From Magicicada septendecula (lineage: Eukaryota > Arthropoda > Insecta > Hemiptera > Cicadidae), in contig CM068375.1 in NCBI GenBank assembly GCA_034769895.1, positions 258,571,268 through 258,635,267 of the forward strand: a stretch of 64,000 nt of DNA. The letters are read 5' to 3'. How positions within the stretch are numbered: the first letter of the stretch is position 1; every line of letters starts with the position of its first letter. Made by a program: the position numbers and the translations under genes. Positions 1 through 12,680 of the stretch are shown piece after piece. The notes below the pieces were generated by a model. It had not been told where the DNA came from. It did no database searches and saw only the letters and a program-made list of their open reading frames with translations.

Positions 1-2220
1 GTATGCGAAACATTATTTGATTCTGTTTGAATTTGCGGCTGTTATCGTTAGCCAAAGAAAACATTTCCCTTGATAAAAAAAAACCGTTGCAAGTAAACTA
101 CCCCTTTCCCTCAACCGATCTTCACCAAAAACAACAGGTCGTGAGTACTCCAAAAATCAGAGCTGTATGTAAACATTATTTAATTCTGTTTGAATTTGCG
201 GCAGTTATCGTTTGCCACAGGAAAAAATCTACACACAGATAGACAGACAGACACACACACACAGACACTTTTCGGAAACGAATTTTTTTTCATGTTTTGA
301 GTGTAGTACAATCAGAATCTTCAATAATCTCGAACACTATTTTGTTTGCCATCACCATACTTCCATTTCCTTAAGGAATATGGAAGTAAAACGTTGCTAG
401 TAAACTACCCCTTTCCCTTAACCGATCTTCACCAAAAACTATAGGTCTTGAGTACTCTACAAATCAGGGCTGCATGCAAAAAAGTATTTGATTCTGTTTC
501 AATTTGCGGCTGTTATCGTTTGCCATAGGAAAAAATCTATAGACAGACAGACACATGGAAGTAACAGTGCTCTCATCTTTTACTTGCATGTTCCATAAGG
601 AAATGGAAGTATGGTGATGGCGAAAAAAATCGTGTTGGCGATAAGGGCTGATTCTGATTGTACTACCATCAAAACATGAAAAAAAGTCATTTTTCGAAAA
701 GTGTCTATCTGTATCTATCTGTCTATAGAATTTTTCTATGCCAAACGATAACTGCCGCAAATTCAAACATAATCAAATAATTTTTTGCATACAGTTCTGA
801 ATTGTAGAGGAATCGAGGACTATTGAATTGGTGAAGATCGGTTAAGGGGTAGTTTACCTGCAACCTATTACGTTTTAACAAGAGTAAAGTGCTTAATTTT
901 TATAAATAAAATATCCTTAAAAGAAGGTCATAATAATCCACTGTAGAAAGGTAGATGAAATATCTATAAATGAAAAGGGTAGTTGAAGGGGAAGGTGGTA
1001 ATTTTCTATAAATTAAAATGGTAATTGATGAGGGAGGAAGTAAATTTTATAAGTTTTATATGTGTAATACGTTAATGACAACATAGAAGTAGTTTCTATG
1101 GAGACATTACATTTCACTTTAACAAAATTATATTTTTTTCATTTTAATTTAAATCTTATATGAGTGAAAACATATCGTTCCTGGCACGCAAGCATATCTC
1201 AATTATGTAATGGTTACGTTCCCAAAGTTTTATTATTGTGATTTCTGCAATAAAAAGGCAAGCAGGACACACACACAATTCACGTTATTTCTGGCCTCAC
1301 TCATTTTACTTCCATGTTCCATAAGGAAATGGAAGTATGGTGATGGCAAAAAAAATCGTGTTTCAGATAATTCCAGATTCTGATTGTACTACCTTCAAAA
1401 CATGAAAAAGTCATTTTTCGAAAAGTGTCTGTGTGTGTGTCTGTCTGTCTATAGGTGTCTGTGTGTCTATCTGTAGATTTTTTTCTATGGCAAAACGATA
1501 ACAGCCGCAAATTCAAACAGAATCAAATAATGTTTCGCATACAGCCCTGAATTGTAGAGTTCTCAAGACCTATTGTTTTTGGTGAAGATCGGTTAAGGGA
1601 AAGGGGTAGTTTACCAGTAACGTTTTATGTTTTAACAAGGGTATTTCTTAGGCAAACGATAACAGCCGCAAATTGAAACAGAATCAAAAGATTATTTGCA
1701 TACAGCCCTAAATTGCAGAGTTCTCAAGACCTATTGTTTTTGGTGAAGATCGGTTAAGGGAAAGGGGTAGTTTACCAGCAGCGTTTTTTTATCAAGGGTA
1801 TTTTCTATGGCAAACGATAACAGCCGCAAATTCAAACAGAATCAAAAACTTTTTTGCATACAGCCGTGATTTGTAGAGTACTCGTGACCGGTTGTTTTTG
1901 GTAAAGATCGGTTGAAGGGGTAGTTTACCAGCAACGTTTTTTATCAAGCGCATTTTCTATGGCAAACGATAACTGCCACGAATTCAAATAGAATCAAATA
2001 ATTTTTTCATACGTCACTGAATTGTAGAGCACTCAACGCCTTTTGATTTTGGTGAAGATCGGTTAAAGGGAAGGGGTAGTTTACCTGCAACCTTTTACGT
2101 TTTAACAAGAGTAAAGTACTTTTAAATTCTTTTAAACTATTTCAAACAATGGTAATTGTTAAAAATAAAATAATTTTGTTGCCAGGCAATAAAATTATAA
2201 TTTTTTCATTTTAATGTAAA

Positions 2221-3142
2221 TCTGTACATAGTATAAAGTAAAGTCGGTCCGTTTTCTCTCTGTGTTTGAAATCGATAATCTCAGGAAGTACTGAACGGAT
2301 TTTATTCAAGTTTTCGCCAATAGATAGAGTGTCTATCGAGGAACATTTATGTGTATAATTAATACATATATGTTGTACATTAGCTTAGCTATCACGGTTT
2401 ATGTCAAGTAAGTGGTATAGTTTACATCTTATTTATAAATATGAATGTTTCTTTGTTTGTCCCGTATGCGTTCCTATACAATTCATCCGATTGCGATGAA
2501 ACTTCGGTGAGTTGTTGTGCGCACGTCCGCGAAGGTTTCTTCCACATCTCCTCCTAAACCACTGTACCGATTTCAACCAAACTTGGCACAAATATTTTAC
2601 GCAACGGGAGAACCAACATAGGATAGGGGTCTTTTCGATGGGGTCCTTTTGGGAGTTCTTTGGGGTCTTCCACATCGCCTCCTAAACCACTGGACCGATT
2701 TCAACCAAACTTGGCACAAATATTTTACGCAAAGGGAGAACCAACATAGAACAAGTGTTTTTTTCGATACGATCCTTTGGGGGGTCCTTTGGGGTCTTCC
2801 ACATCTCCACCTAAACCATTTTACCGATTTCATCCAAACTTGGCACAAATATTTTACGCAACGGGAGAACCAATATAGGACAGGTGTTTTTTTCGATACG
2901 ATCCTCTGGGGGGGTCCTTTGCGGTCATAAAAAACTATTAGATCTGGTTACTATGGCAACCCAATAGAATAGATTCTGTTCTAAATATATTATCGCATTA
3001 AATTGAAGACCACGCGAACGAAGTTGTGGGCAACAGCTATTTATTTTTAAGAAGCCTACTTTAATTAAACTTTATTAATTAAACTAACATTTTCATTACG
3101 GACAACGTGAAACTCCGTAGCGAAGCACGGGTATTCTGCTAG
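2221..3142 (+). mobile_element. Non-autonomous Helitron inside satellite unit (copy 1)
   Basis: The element begins TC (TCTGTACATAG) after an A at 2,220 and ends CTAG (3,139-3,142) before a T at 3,143, the A|T target rule of Helitrons. An imperfect hairpin (ACTCCGT 3,112-3,118 with ACGGGT 3,127-3,132) sits just inside the 3' end. The paralogous spacer at ~1,141-1,200 reads straight across the same site without the 922-bp insert, so both ends are fixed by comparison. There is no coding capacity; the interior has three ~129-bp tandem repeats. It is present at the same place in all three satellite units, so it inserted before the array was amplified. Confidence 0.8.
2540..2930 (+). repeat. Three ~129-bp tandem repeats inside the Helitron
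   Basis: The motif ACTTGGCACAAATATTTTAC recurs at 2,581, 2,709 and 2,838 (spacing 128 and 129 bp), each followed by GGGAGAACCAA. Internal tandem repeats are common in non-autonomous Helitrons. The same block recurs at +4,221 and +8,442. Open frames on both strands here are by-products of the repeat. Confidence 0.85.
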
Positions 3143-4221
3143 TCATGTATTAGAGAAAATATATCGTGCGTGGCAGGCAAGCATATCTCAGTTATGTACT
3201 GTTTACGTTTCCATTTTATTATTATCACTACCGCAATAAAAAGGCAGGGAAGACACACACACACAATTCGCGTTATTTCTGGCCTCATTCATGTTTATTT
3301 TCTTACATTTGCACGGTTTTTAAATGGAAAGTGCCGAACCCATACCAACATAACGCGTGCAAGCTGAAAAAGTGTCCATCGTGGATAGCGATTTGCTTCC
3401 TGTGGATCGCTGGGCAGTGTAACTGCACGTGTTTACAGAGGAACGATTCATAGACAGAATTTTCGTCTTTAGGGAATGAACCCTCTGCAAGATGCTGAGG
3501 GTCCATGAGTGACTTCGGAGCGCTCCTTCTTTTCCGCGTGTTTGTTCTGTGAAACGTACACTGTAGATTCGCATATTTATTCTAAGCAACGCTCAATAGG
3601 AAATGTTGAAAATTTTTGTCCACGGTGAACCCTCATACACATTAAACCTGCTCTGATGTTTTAATTACGGACATCATAATATTAAAACTTTGGAAACTTG
3701 AGCACTACTTAATGGAGATCAATAATTAACTTATACAAGCCATTAATTTTATGCATATTTTATATATATATGTGTACAACGTTATCGGCAACAAAGAAGT
3801 AGTTTTTGTTAAAATTCCTTCCCGGGATATTTGGCCGTAGTCCAATGTTTTCTACAAAACCAGACGTTTCGGCAATGCCATTGATTTCCATCATCAGTGA
3901 AAATCGAGTGCGATAACGTGAGGTGGTATATGTTAGTGACCACAGTACTGTGGTTAAGGCTGATGCAGTAAATAGAAAGAAGTTGTTTCTAGGGTAATAT
4001 TTCATTTCGAAAATGATTTTAAAAATAAATCTTAGAATATGGAAGTCATGTATGGTTCTCCATACCGATATTTAACAATTACCATTGTTTGAAAAAGTTT
4101 AATTGAATTTTCAAGTACTTTACTCTTGTTAAAACGTATAAGGTTGCAGGTAAACTACCCCTTCCCCTTAACCGATCTTCACCAAAAACAATAGGTCTTG
4201 AGAACTCTACAATTCAGGGCT

Positions 4222-7200
4222 GTATGCGAAACATTATTTGATTCTGTTTGAATTTGCGGCTGTTATCGTTAGCCAAAGAAAACATTTCCCTTGATAAAAA
4301 AAAACCGTTGCAAGTAAACTACCCCTTTCCCTCAACCGATCTTCACCAAAAACAACAGGTCGTGAGTACTCCAAAAATCAGAGCTGTATGTAAACATTAT
4401 TTAATTCTGTTTGAATTTGCGGCAGTTATCGTTTGCCACAGGAAAAAATCTACACACAGATAGACAGACAGACACACACACACAGACACTTTTCGGAAAC
4501 GAATTTTTTTTCATGTTTTGAGTGTAGTACAATCAGAATCTTCAATAATCTCGAACACTATTTTGTTTGCCATCACCATACTTCCATTTCCTTAAGGAAT
4601 ATGGAAGTAAAACGTTGCTAGTAAACTACCCCTTTCCCTTAACCGATCTTCACCAAAAACTATAGGTCTTGAGTACTCTACAAATCAGGGCTGCATGCAA
4701 AAAAGTATTTGATTCTGTTTCAATTTGCGGCTGTTATCGTTTGCCATAGGAAAAAATCTATAGACAGACAGACACATGGAAGTAACAGTGCTCTCATCTT
4801 TTACTTGCATGTTCCATAAGGAAATGGAAGTATGGTGATGGCGAAAAAAATCGTGTTGGCGATAAGGGCTGATTCTGATTGTACTACCATCAAAACATGA
4901 AAAAAAGTCATTTTTCGAAAAGTGTCTATCTGTATCTATCTGTCTATAGAATTTTTCTATGCCAAACGATAACTGCCGCAAATTCAAACATAATCAAATA
5001 ATTTTTTGCATACAGTTCTGAATTGTAGAGGAATCGAGGACTATTGAATTGGTGAAGATCGGTTAAGGGGTAGTTTACCTGCAACCTATTACGTTTTAAC
5101 AAGAGTAAAGTGCTTAATTTTTATAAATAAAATATCCTTAAAAGAAGGTCATAATAATCCACTGTAGAAAGGTAGATGAAATATCTATAAATGAAAAGGG
5201 TAGTTGAAGGGGAAGGTGGTAATTTTCTATAAATTAAAATGGTAATTGATGAGGGAGGAAGTAAATTTTATAAGTTTTATATGTGTAATACGTTAATGAC
5301 AACATAGAAGTAGTTTCTATGGAGACATTACATTTCACTTTAACAAAATTATATTTTTTTCATTTTAATTTAAATCTTATATGAGTGAAAACATATCGTT
5401 CCTGGCACGCAAGCATATCTCAATTATGTAATGGTTACGTTCCCAAAGTTTTATTATTGTGATTTCTGCAATAAAAAGGCAAGCAGGACACACACACAAT
5501 TCACGTTATTTCTGGCCTCACTCATTTTACTTCCATGTTCCATAAGGAAATGGAAGTATGGTGATGGCAAAAAAAATCGTGTTTCAGATAATTCCAGATT
5601 CTGATTGTACTACCTTCAAAACATGAAAAAGTCATTTTTCGAAAAGTGTCTGTGTGTGTGTCTGTCTGTCTATAGGTGTCTGTGTGTCTATCTGTAGATT
5701 TTTTTCTATGGCAAAACGATAACAGCCGCAAATTCAAACAGAATCAAATAATGTTTCGCATACAGCCCTGAATTGTAGAGTTCTCAAGACCTATTGTTTT
5801 TGGTGAAGATCGGTTAAGGGAAAGGGGTAGTTTACCAGTAACGTTTTATGTTTTAACAAGGGTATTTCTTAGGCAAACGATAACAGCCGCAAATTGAAAC
5901 AGAATCAAAAGATTATTTGCATACAGCCCTAAATTGCAGAGTTCTCAAGACCTATTGTTTTTGGTGAAGATCGGTTAAGGGAAAGGGGTAGTTTACCAGC
6001 AGCGTTTTTTTATCAAGGGTATTTTCTATGGCAAACGATAACAGCCGCAAATTCAAACAGAATCAAAAACTTTTTTGCATACAGCCGTGATTTGTAGAGT
6101 ACTCGTGACCGGTTGTTTTTGGTAAAGATCGGTTGAAGGGGTAGTTTACCAGCAACGTTTTTTATCAAGCGCATTTTCTATGGCAAACGATAACTGCCAC
6201 GAATTCAAATAGAATCAAATAATTTTTTCATACGTCACTGAATTGTAGAGCACTCAACGCCTTTTGATTTTGGTGAAGATCGGTTAAAGGGAAGGGGTAG
6301 TTTACCTGCAACCTTTTACGTTTTAACAAGAGTAAAGTACTTTTAAATTCTTTTAAACTATTTCAAACAATGGTAATTGTTAAAAATAAAATAATTTTGT
6401 TGCCAGGCAATAAAATTATAATTTTTTCATTTTAATGTAAATCTGTACATAGTATAAAGTAAAGTCGGTCCGTTTTCTCTCTGTGTTTGAAATCGATAAT
6501 CTCAGGAAGTACTGAACGGATTTTATTCAAGTTTTCGCCAATAGATAGAGTGTCTATCGAGGAACATTTATGTGTATAATTAATACATATATGTTGTACA
6601 TTAGCTTAGCTATCACGGTTTATGTCAAGTAAGTGGTATAGTTTACATCTTATTTATAAATATGAATGTTTCTTTGTTTGTCCCGTATGCGTTCCTATAC
6701 AATTCATCCGATTGCGATGAAACTTCGGTGAGTTGTTGTGCGCACGTCCGCGAAGGTTTCTTCCACATCTCCTCCTAAACCACTGTACCGATTTCAACCA
6801 AACTTGGCACAAATATTTTACGCAACGGGAGAACCAACATAGGATAGGGGTCTTTTCGATGGGGTCCTTTTGGGAGTTCTTTGGGGTCTTCCACATCGCC
6901 TCCTAAACCACTGGACCGATTTCAACCAAACTTGGCACAAATATTTTACGCAAAGGGAGAACCAACATAGAACAAGTGTTTTTTTCGATACGATCCTTTG
7001 GGGGGTCCTTTGGGGTCTTCCACATCTCCACCTAAACCATTTTACCGATTTCATCCAAACTTGGCACAAATATTTTACGCAACGGGAGAACCAATATAGG
7101 ACAGGTGTTTTTTTCGATACGATCCTCTGGGGGGGTCCTTTGCGGTCATAAAAAACTATTAGATCTGGTTACTATGGCAACCCAATAGAATAGATTCTGT

Positions 7201-8442
7201 TCTAAATATATTATCGCATTAAATTGAAGACCACGCGAACGAAGTTGTGGGCAACAGCTATTTATTTTTAAGAAGCCTACTTTAATTAAACTTTATTAAT
7301 TAAACTAACATTTTCATTACGGACAACGTGAAACTCCGTAGCGAAGCACGGGTATTCTGCTAGTCATGTATTAGAGAAAATATATCGTGCGTGGCAGGCA
7401 AGCATATCTCAGTTATGTACTGTTTACGTTTCCATTTTATTATTATCACTACCGCAATAAAAAGGCAGGGAAGACACACACACACAATTCGCGTTATTTC
7501 TGGCCTCATTCATGTTTATTTTCTTACATTTGCACGGTTTTTAAATGGAAAGTGCCGAACCCATACCAACATAACGCGTGCAAGCTGAAAAAGTGTCCAT
7601 CGTGGATAGCGATTTGCTTCCTGTGGATCGCTGGGCAGTGTAACTGCACGTGTTTACAGAGGAACGATTCATAGACAGAATTTTCGTCTTTAGGGAATGA
7701 ACCCTCTGCAAGATGCTGAGGGTCCATGAGTGACTTCGGAGCGCTCCTTCTTTTCCGCGTGTTTGTTCTGTGAAACGTACACTGTAGATTCGCATATTTA
7801 TTCTAAGCAACGCTCAATAGGAAATGTTGAAAATTTTTGTCCACGGTGAACCCTCATACACATTAAACCTGCTCTGATGTTTTAATTACGGACATCATAA
7901 TATTAAAACTTTGGAAACTTGAGCACTACTTAATGGAGATCAATAATTAACTTATACAAGCCATTAATTTTATGCATATTTTATATATATATGTGTACAA
8001 CGTTATCGGCAACAAAGAAGTAGTTTTTGTTAAAATTCCTTCCCGGGATATTTGGCCGTAGTCCAATGTTTTCTACAAAACCAGACGTTTCGGCAATGCC
8101 ATTGATTTCCATCATCAGTGAAAATCGAGTGCGATAACGTGAGGTGGTATATGTTAGTGACCACAGTACTGTGGTTAAGGCTGATGCAGTAAATAGAAAG
8201 AAGTTGTTTCTAGGGTAATATTTCATTTCGAAAATGATTTTAAAAATAAATCTTAGAATATGGAAGTCATGTATGGTTCTCCATACCGATATTTAACAAT
8301 TACCATTGTTTGAAAAAGTTTAATTGAATTTTCAAGTACTTTACTCTTGTTAAAACGTATAAGGTTGCAGGTAAACTACCCCTTCCCCTTAACCGATCTT
8401 CACCAAAAACAATAGGTCTTGAGAACTCTACAATTCAGGGCT
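4222..8442 (+). repeat. 4,221-bp tandem satellite unit, copy 2
   Basis: Same order of parts as copy 1, with no base difference found on reading. Identity over 4.2 kb implies very recent amplification, recent homogenisation, or collapse or expansion of the array during assembly. The Helitron lies at 6,442-7,363. Confidence 0.95.
6442..7363 (+). mobile_element. Non-autonomous Helitron inside satellite unit (copy 2)
   Basis: Same element and same flanks as at 2,221-3,142, displaced by one 4,221-bp period. It is inherited by tandem amplification and is not an independent insertion. Confidence 0.8.
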
Positions 8443-11400
8443 GTATGCGAAACATTATTTGATTCTGTTTGAATTTGCGGCTGTTATCGTTAGCCAAAGA
8501 AAACATTTCCCTTGATAAAAAAAAACCGTTGCAAGTAAACTACCCCTTTCCCTCAACCGATCTTCACCAAAAACAACAGGTCGTGAGTACTCCAAAAATC
8601 AGAGCTGTATGTAAACATTATTTAATTCTGTTTGAATTTGCGGCAGTTATCGTTTGCCACAGGAAAAAATCTACACACAGATAGACAGACAGACACACAC
8701 ACACAGACACTTTTCGGAAACGAATTTTTTTTCATGTTTTGAGTGTAGTACAATCAGAATCTTCAATAATCTCGAACACTATTTTGTTTGCCATCACCAT
8801 ACTTCCATTTCCTTAAGGAATATGGAAGTAAAACGTTGCTAGTAAACTACCCCTTTCCCTTAACCGATCTTCACCAAAAACTATAGGTCTTGAGTACTCT
8901 ACAAATCAGGGCTGCATGCAAAAAAGTATTTGATTCTGTTTCAATTTGCGGCTGTTATCGTTTGCCATAGGAAAAAATCTATAGACAGACAGACACATGG
9001 AAGTAACAGTGCTCTCATCTTTTACTTGCATGTTCCATAAGGAAATGGAAGTATGGTGATGGCGAAAAAAATCGTGTTGGCGATAAGGGCTGATTCTGAT
9101 TGTACTACCATCAAAACATGAAAAAAAGTCATTTTTCGAAAAGTGTCTATCTGTATCTATCTGTCTATAGAATTTTTCTATGCCAAACGATAACTGCCGC
9201 AAATTCAAACATAATCAAATAATTTTTTGCATACAGTTCTGAATTGTAGAGGAATCGAGGACTATTGAATTGGTGAAGATCGGTTAAGGGGTAGTTTACC
9301 TGCAACCTATTACGTTTTAACAAGAGTAAAGTGCTTAATTTTTATAAATAAAATATCCTTAAAAGAAGGTCATAATAATCCACTGTAGAAAGGTAGATGA
9401 AATATCTATAAATGAAAAGGGTAGTTGAAGGGGAAGGTGGTAATTTTCTATAAATTAAAATGGTAATTGATGAGGGAGGAAGTAAATTTTATAAGTTTTA
9501 TATGTGTAATACGTTAATGACAACATAGAAGTAGTTTCTATGGAGACATTACATTTCACTTTAACAAAATTATATTTTTTTCATTTTAATTTAAATCTTA
9601 TATGAGTGAAAACATATCGTTCCTGGCACGCAAGCATATCTCAATTATGTAATGGTTACGTTCCCAAAGTTTTATTATTGTGATTTCTGCAATAAAAAGG
9701 CAAGCAGGACACACACACAATTCACGTTATTTCTGGCCTCACTCATTTTACTTCCATGTTCCATAAGGAAATGGAAGTATGGTGATGGCAAAAAAAATCG
9801 TGTTTCAGATAATTCCAGATTCTGATTGTACTACCTTCAAAACATGAAAAAGTCATTTTTCGAAAAGTGTCTGTGTGTGTGTCTGTCTGTCTATAGGTGT
9901 CTGTGTGTCTATCTGTAGATTTTTTTCTATGGCAAAACGATAACAGCCGCAAATTCAAACAGAATCAAATAATGTTTCGCATACAGCCCTGAATTGTAGA
10001 GTTCTCAAGACCTATTGTTTTTGGTGAAGATCGGTTAAGGGAAAGGGGTAGTTTACCAGTAACGTTTTATGTTTTAACAAGGGTATTTCTTAGGCAAACG
10101 ATAACAGCCGCAAATTGAAACAGAATCAAAAGATTATTTGCATACAGCCCTAAATTGCAGAGTTCTCAAGACCTATTGTTTTTGGTGAAGATCGGTTAAG
10201 GGAAAGGGGTAGTTTACCAGCAGCGTTTTTTTATCAAGGGTATTTTCTATGGCAAACGATAACAGCCGCAAATTCAAACAGAATCAAAAACTTTTTTGCA
10301 TACAGCCGTGATTTGTAGAGTACTCGTGACCGGTTGTTTTTGGTAAAGATCGGTTGAAGGGGTAGTTTACCAGCAACGTTTTTTATCAAGCGCATTTTCT
10401 ATGGCAAACGATAACTGCCACGAATTCAAATAGAATCAAATAATTTTTTCATACGTCACTGAATTGTAGAGCACTCAACGCCTTTTGATTTTGGTGAAGA
10501 TCGGTTAAAGGGAAGGGGTAGTTTACCTGCAACCTTTTACGTTTTAACAAGAGTAAAGTACTTTTAAATTCTTTTAAACTATTTCAAACAATGGTAATTG
10601 TTAAAAATAAAATAATTTTGTTGCCAGGCAATAAAATTATAATTTTTTCATTTTAATGTAAATCTGTACATAGTATAAAGTAAAGTCGGTCCGTTTTCTC
10701 TCTGTGTTTGAAATCGATAATCTCAGGAAGTACTGAACGGATTTTATTCAAGTTTTCGCCAATAGATAGAGTGTCTATCGAGGAACATTTATGTGTATAA
10801 TTAATACATATATGTTGTACATTAGCTTAGCTATCACGGTTTATGTCAAGTAAGTGGTATAGTTTACATCTTATTTATAAATATGAATGTTTCTTTGTTT
10901 GTCCCGTATGCGTTCCTATACAATTCATCCGATTGCGATGAAACTTCGGTGAGTTGTTGTGCGCACGTCCGCGAAGGTTTCTTCCACATCTCCTCCTAAA
11001 CCACTGTACCGATTTCAACCAAACTTGGCACAAATATTTTACGCAACGGGAGAACCAACATAGGATAGGGGTCTTTTCGATGGGGTCCTTTTGGGAGTTC
11101 TTTGGGGTCTTCCACATCGCCTCCTAAACCACTGGACCGATTTCAACCAAACTTGGCACAAATATTTTACGCAAAGGGAGAACCAACATAGAACAAGTGT
11201 TTTTTTCGATACGATCCTTTGGGGGGTCCTTTGGGGTCTTCCACATCTCCACCTAAACCATTTTACCGATTTCATCCAAACTTGGCACAAATATTTTACG
11301 CAACGGGAGAACCAATATAGGACAGGTGTTTTTTTCGATACGATCCTCTGGGGGGGTCCTTTGCGGTCATAAAAAACTATTAGATCTGGTTACTATGGCA

Positions 11401-12196
11401 ACCCAATAGAATAGATTCTGTTCTAAATATATTATCGCATTAAATTGAAGACCACGCGAACGAAGTTGTGGGCAACAGCTATTTATTTTTAAGAAGCCTA
11501 CTTTAATTAAACTTTATTAATTAAACTAACATTTTCATTACGGACAACGTGAAACTCCGTAGCGAAGCACGGGTATTCTGCTAGTCATATATTAGAGAAA
11601 ATATATCGTGCTTGGCAGGCAAGCATATCTCAGTTATGTACTGTTTACGTTTCCATTTTATTATTATCACTACCGCAATAAAAAGGCAGGGAAGACACAC
11701 ACACACAATTCGCGTTATTTCTGGCCTCATTCATGTTTATTTTCTTACATTTGCACGGTTTTTAAATGGAAAGTGCCGAACCCATACCAACATAACGCGT
11801 ACAAGCTGAAAAAGTGTCCATCGTGGATAGCGATTTGCTTCCTGTGGATCGCTGGGCAGTGTAACTGCACGTGTTTACAGAGGAACGATTCATAGACAGA
11901 CTTTTCGTCTTTAGGGAATGAACCCTCTGCAAGATGCTGAGGGTCCATGAGTGACTTCGGAGCGCTCCTTCTTTTCCGCGTGTTTGTTCTGTGAAACGTA
12001 CACTGTAGATTCGCATATTTATTCTAAGCAACGCTCAATAGGAAATGTTGAAAATTTTTGTCCACGGTGAACCCTCATACACATTAAACCTGCTCTGATG
12101 TTTTAATTACGGACATCATAATATTAAAACTTTGGAAACTTGAGCACTACTTAATGGAGATCAATCATTAACTTATACAAGCCATTAATTTTATGC

Positions 12197-12235
<39 letters not shown>

Positions 12236-12680
12236 ACAACGTTATCGGCAACAAAGAAGTAGTTTTTGTTAAAACTCCTTCCCGGGATATTTGGCCGTAG
12301 TCCAATGTTTTCTACAAAACCAGACGTTTCGGCAATGCCATTGACTTCCATCATCAGTGAAAATCGAGTGCGATAACGTGAGGTGGTATATGTTAGTGAC
12401 CACAGTACTGTGGTTAAGGCTGAAGCAGTAAATAGAAAGAAGTTGTTTCTAGGGTAATATTTCATTTCGAAAATGATTTTAAAAATAAATCTTAGAATAT
12501 GGAAGTCATGTATGGTTCTCCATACCGATATTTAACAATTACCATTGTTTGAAAAAGTTTAAATGAATTTTCAAATACTTTATTCTTGTTAAAACGTATA
12601 AGGTTGCAGGTAAACTACCCCTTCCCCTTAACCGATCTTCACCAAAATCACAAAGCCTTGAGTCCTCTACAATTCAGTGA
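8443..12680 (+). repeat. 4.2-kb tandem satellite unit, copy 3 (right end diverged)
   Basis: It is identical to copies 1 and 2 up to about 11,587. After that there are about a dozen substitutions in ~1 kb and a longer (TA)n run at ~12,203-12,231. The Helitron copy is at 10,663-11,584, so the change from no differences to ~1% differences falls within a few bases of the Helitron 3' end. After ~12,640 the sequence passes into a more diverged monomer array. Confidence 0.9.
10663..11584 (+). mobile_element. Non-autonomous Helitron inside satellite unit (copy 3)
   Basis: Same element displaced by two periods. Its CTAG end is 11,581-11,584. Downstream flanking DNA differs from that of copies 1 and 2 from about 11,589 on, while the Helitron itself and everything upstream look identical. 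Confidence 0.8.

Larger units (their letters stand above)
1..4221 (+). repeat. 4,221-bp tandem satellite unit, copy 1
   Basis: The window opens inside a tandem array; the sequence at 1 recurs at 4,222 and 8,443, giving an exact 4,221-bp period. The unit is composite. It holds ~160-bp monomers in one orientation at its left end (to ~520) and in the opposite orientation at ~600-870 and ~1,500-2,110. It also has two paralogous AT-rich spacers (~860-1,300, and ~2,090-2,220 continued at 3,143-3,290), a 922-bp Helitron, and a right-hand spacer (3,300-4,120). All small open frames in it are low-complexity or antisense pairs and are not genes. I see no difference from copy 2. Confidence 0.95.

Noticed and set aside
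2433-2930. Overlapping open frames on both strands with repeated residues (e.g. HKYFTQREN)
   Set aside because: Products of the ~129-bp tandem repeats of the non-coding Helitron; both strands are open and no domain is seen.
27-4005. Small open frames repeated at +4,221 and +8,442
   Set aside because: Conserved only because the satellite unit is repeated; low-complexity, no consistent start context and antisense pairs.
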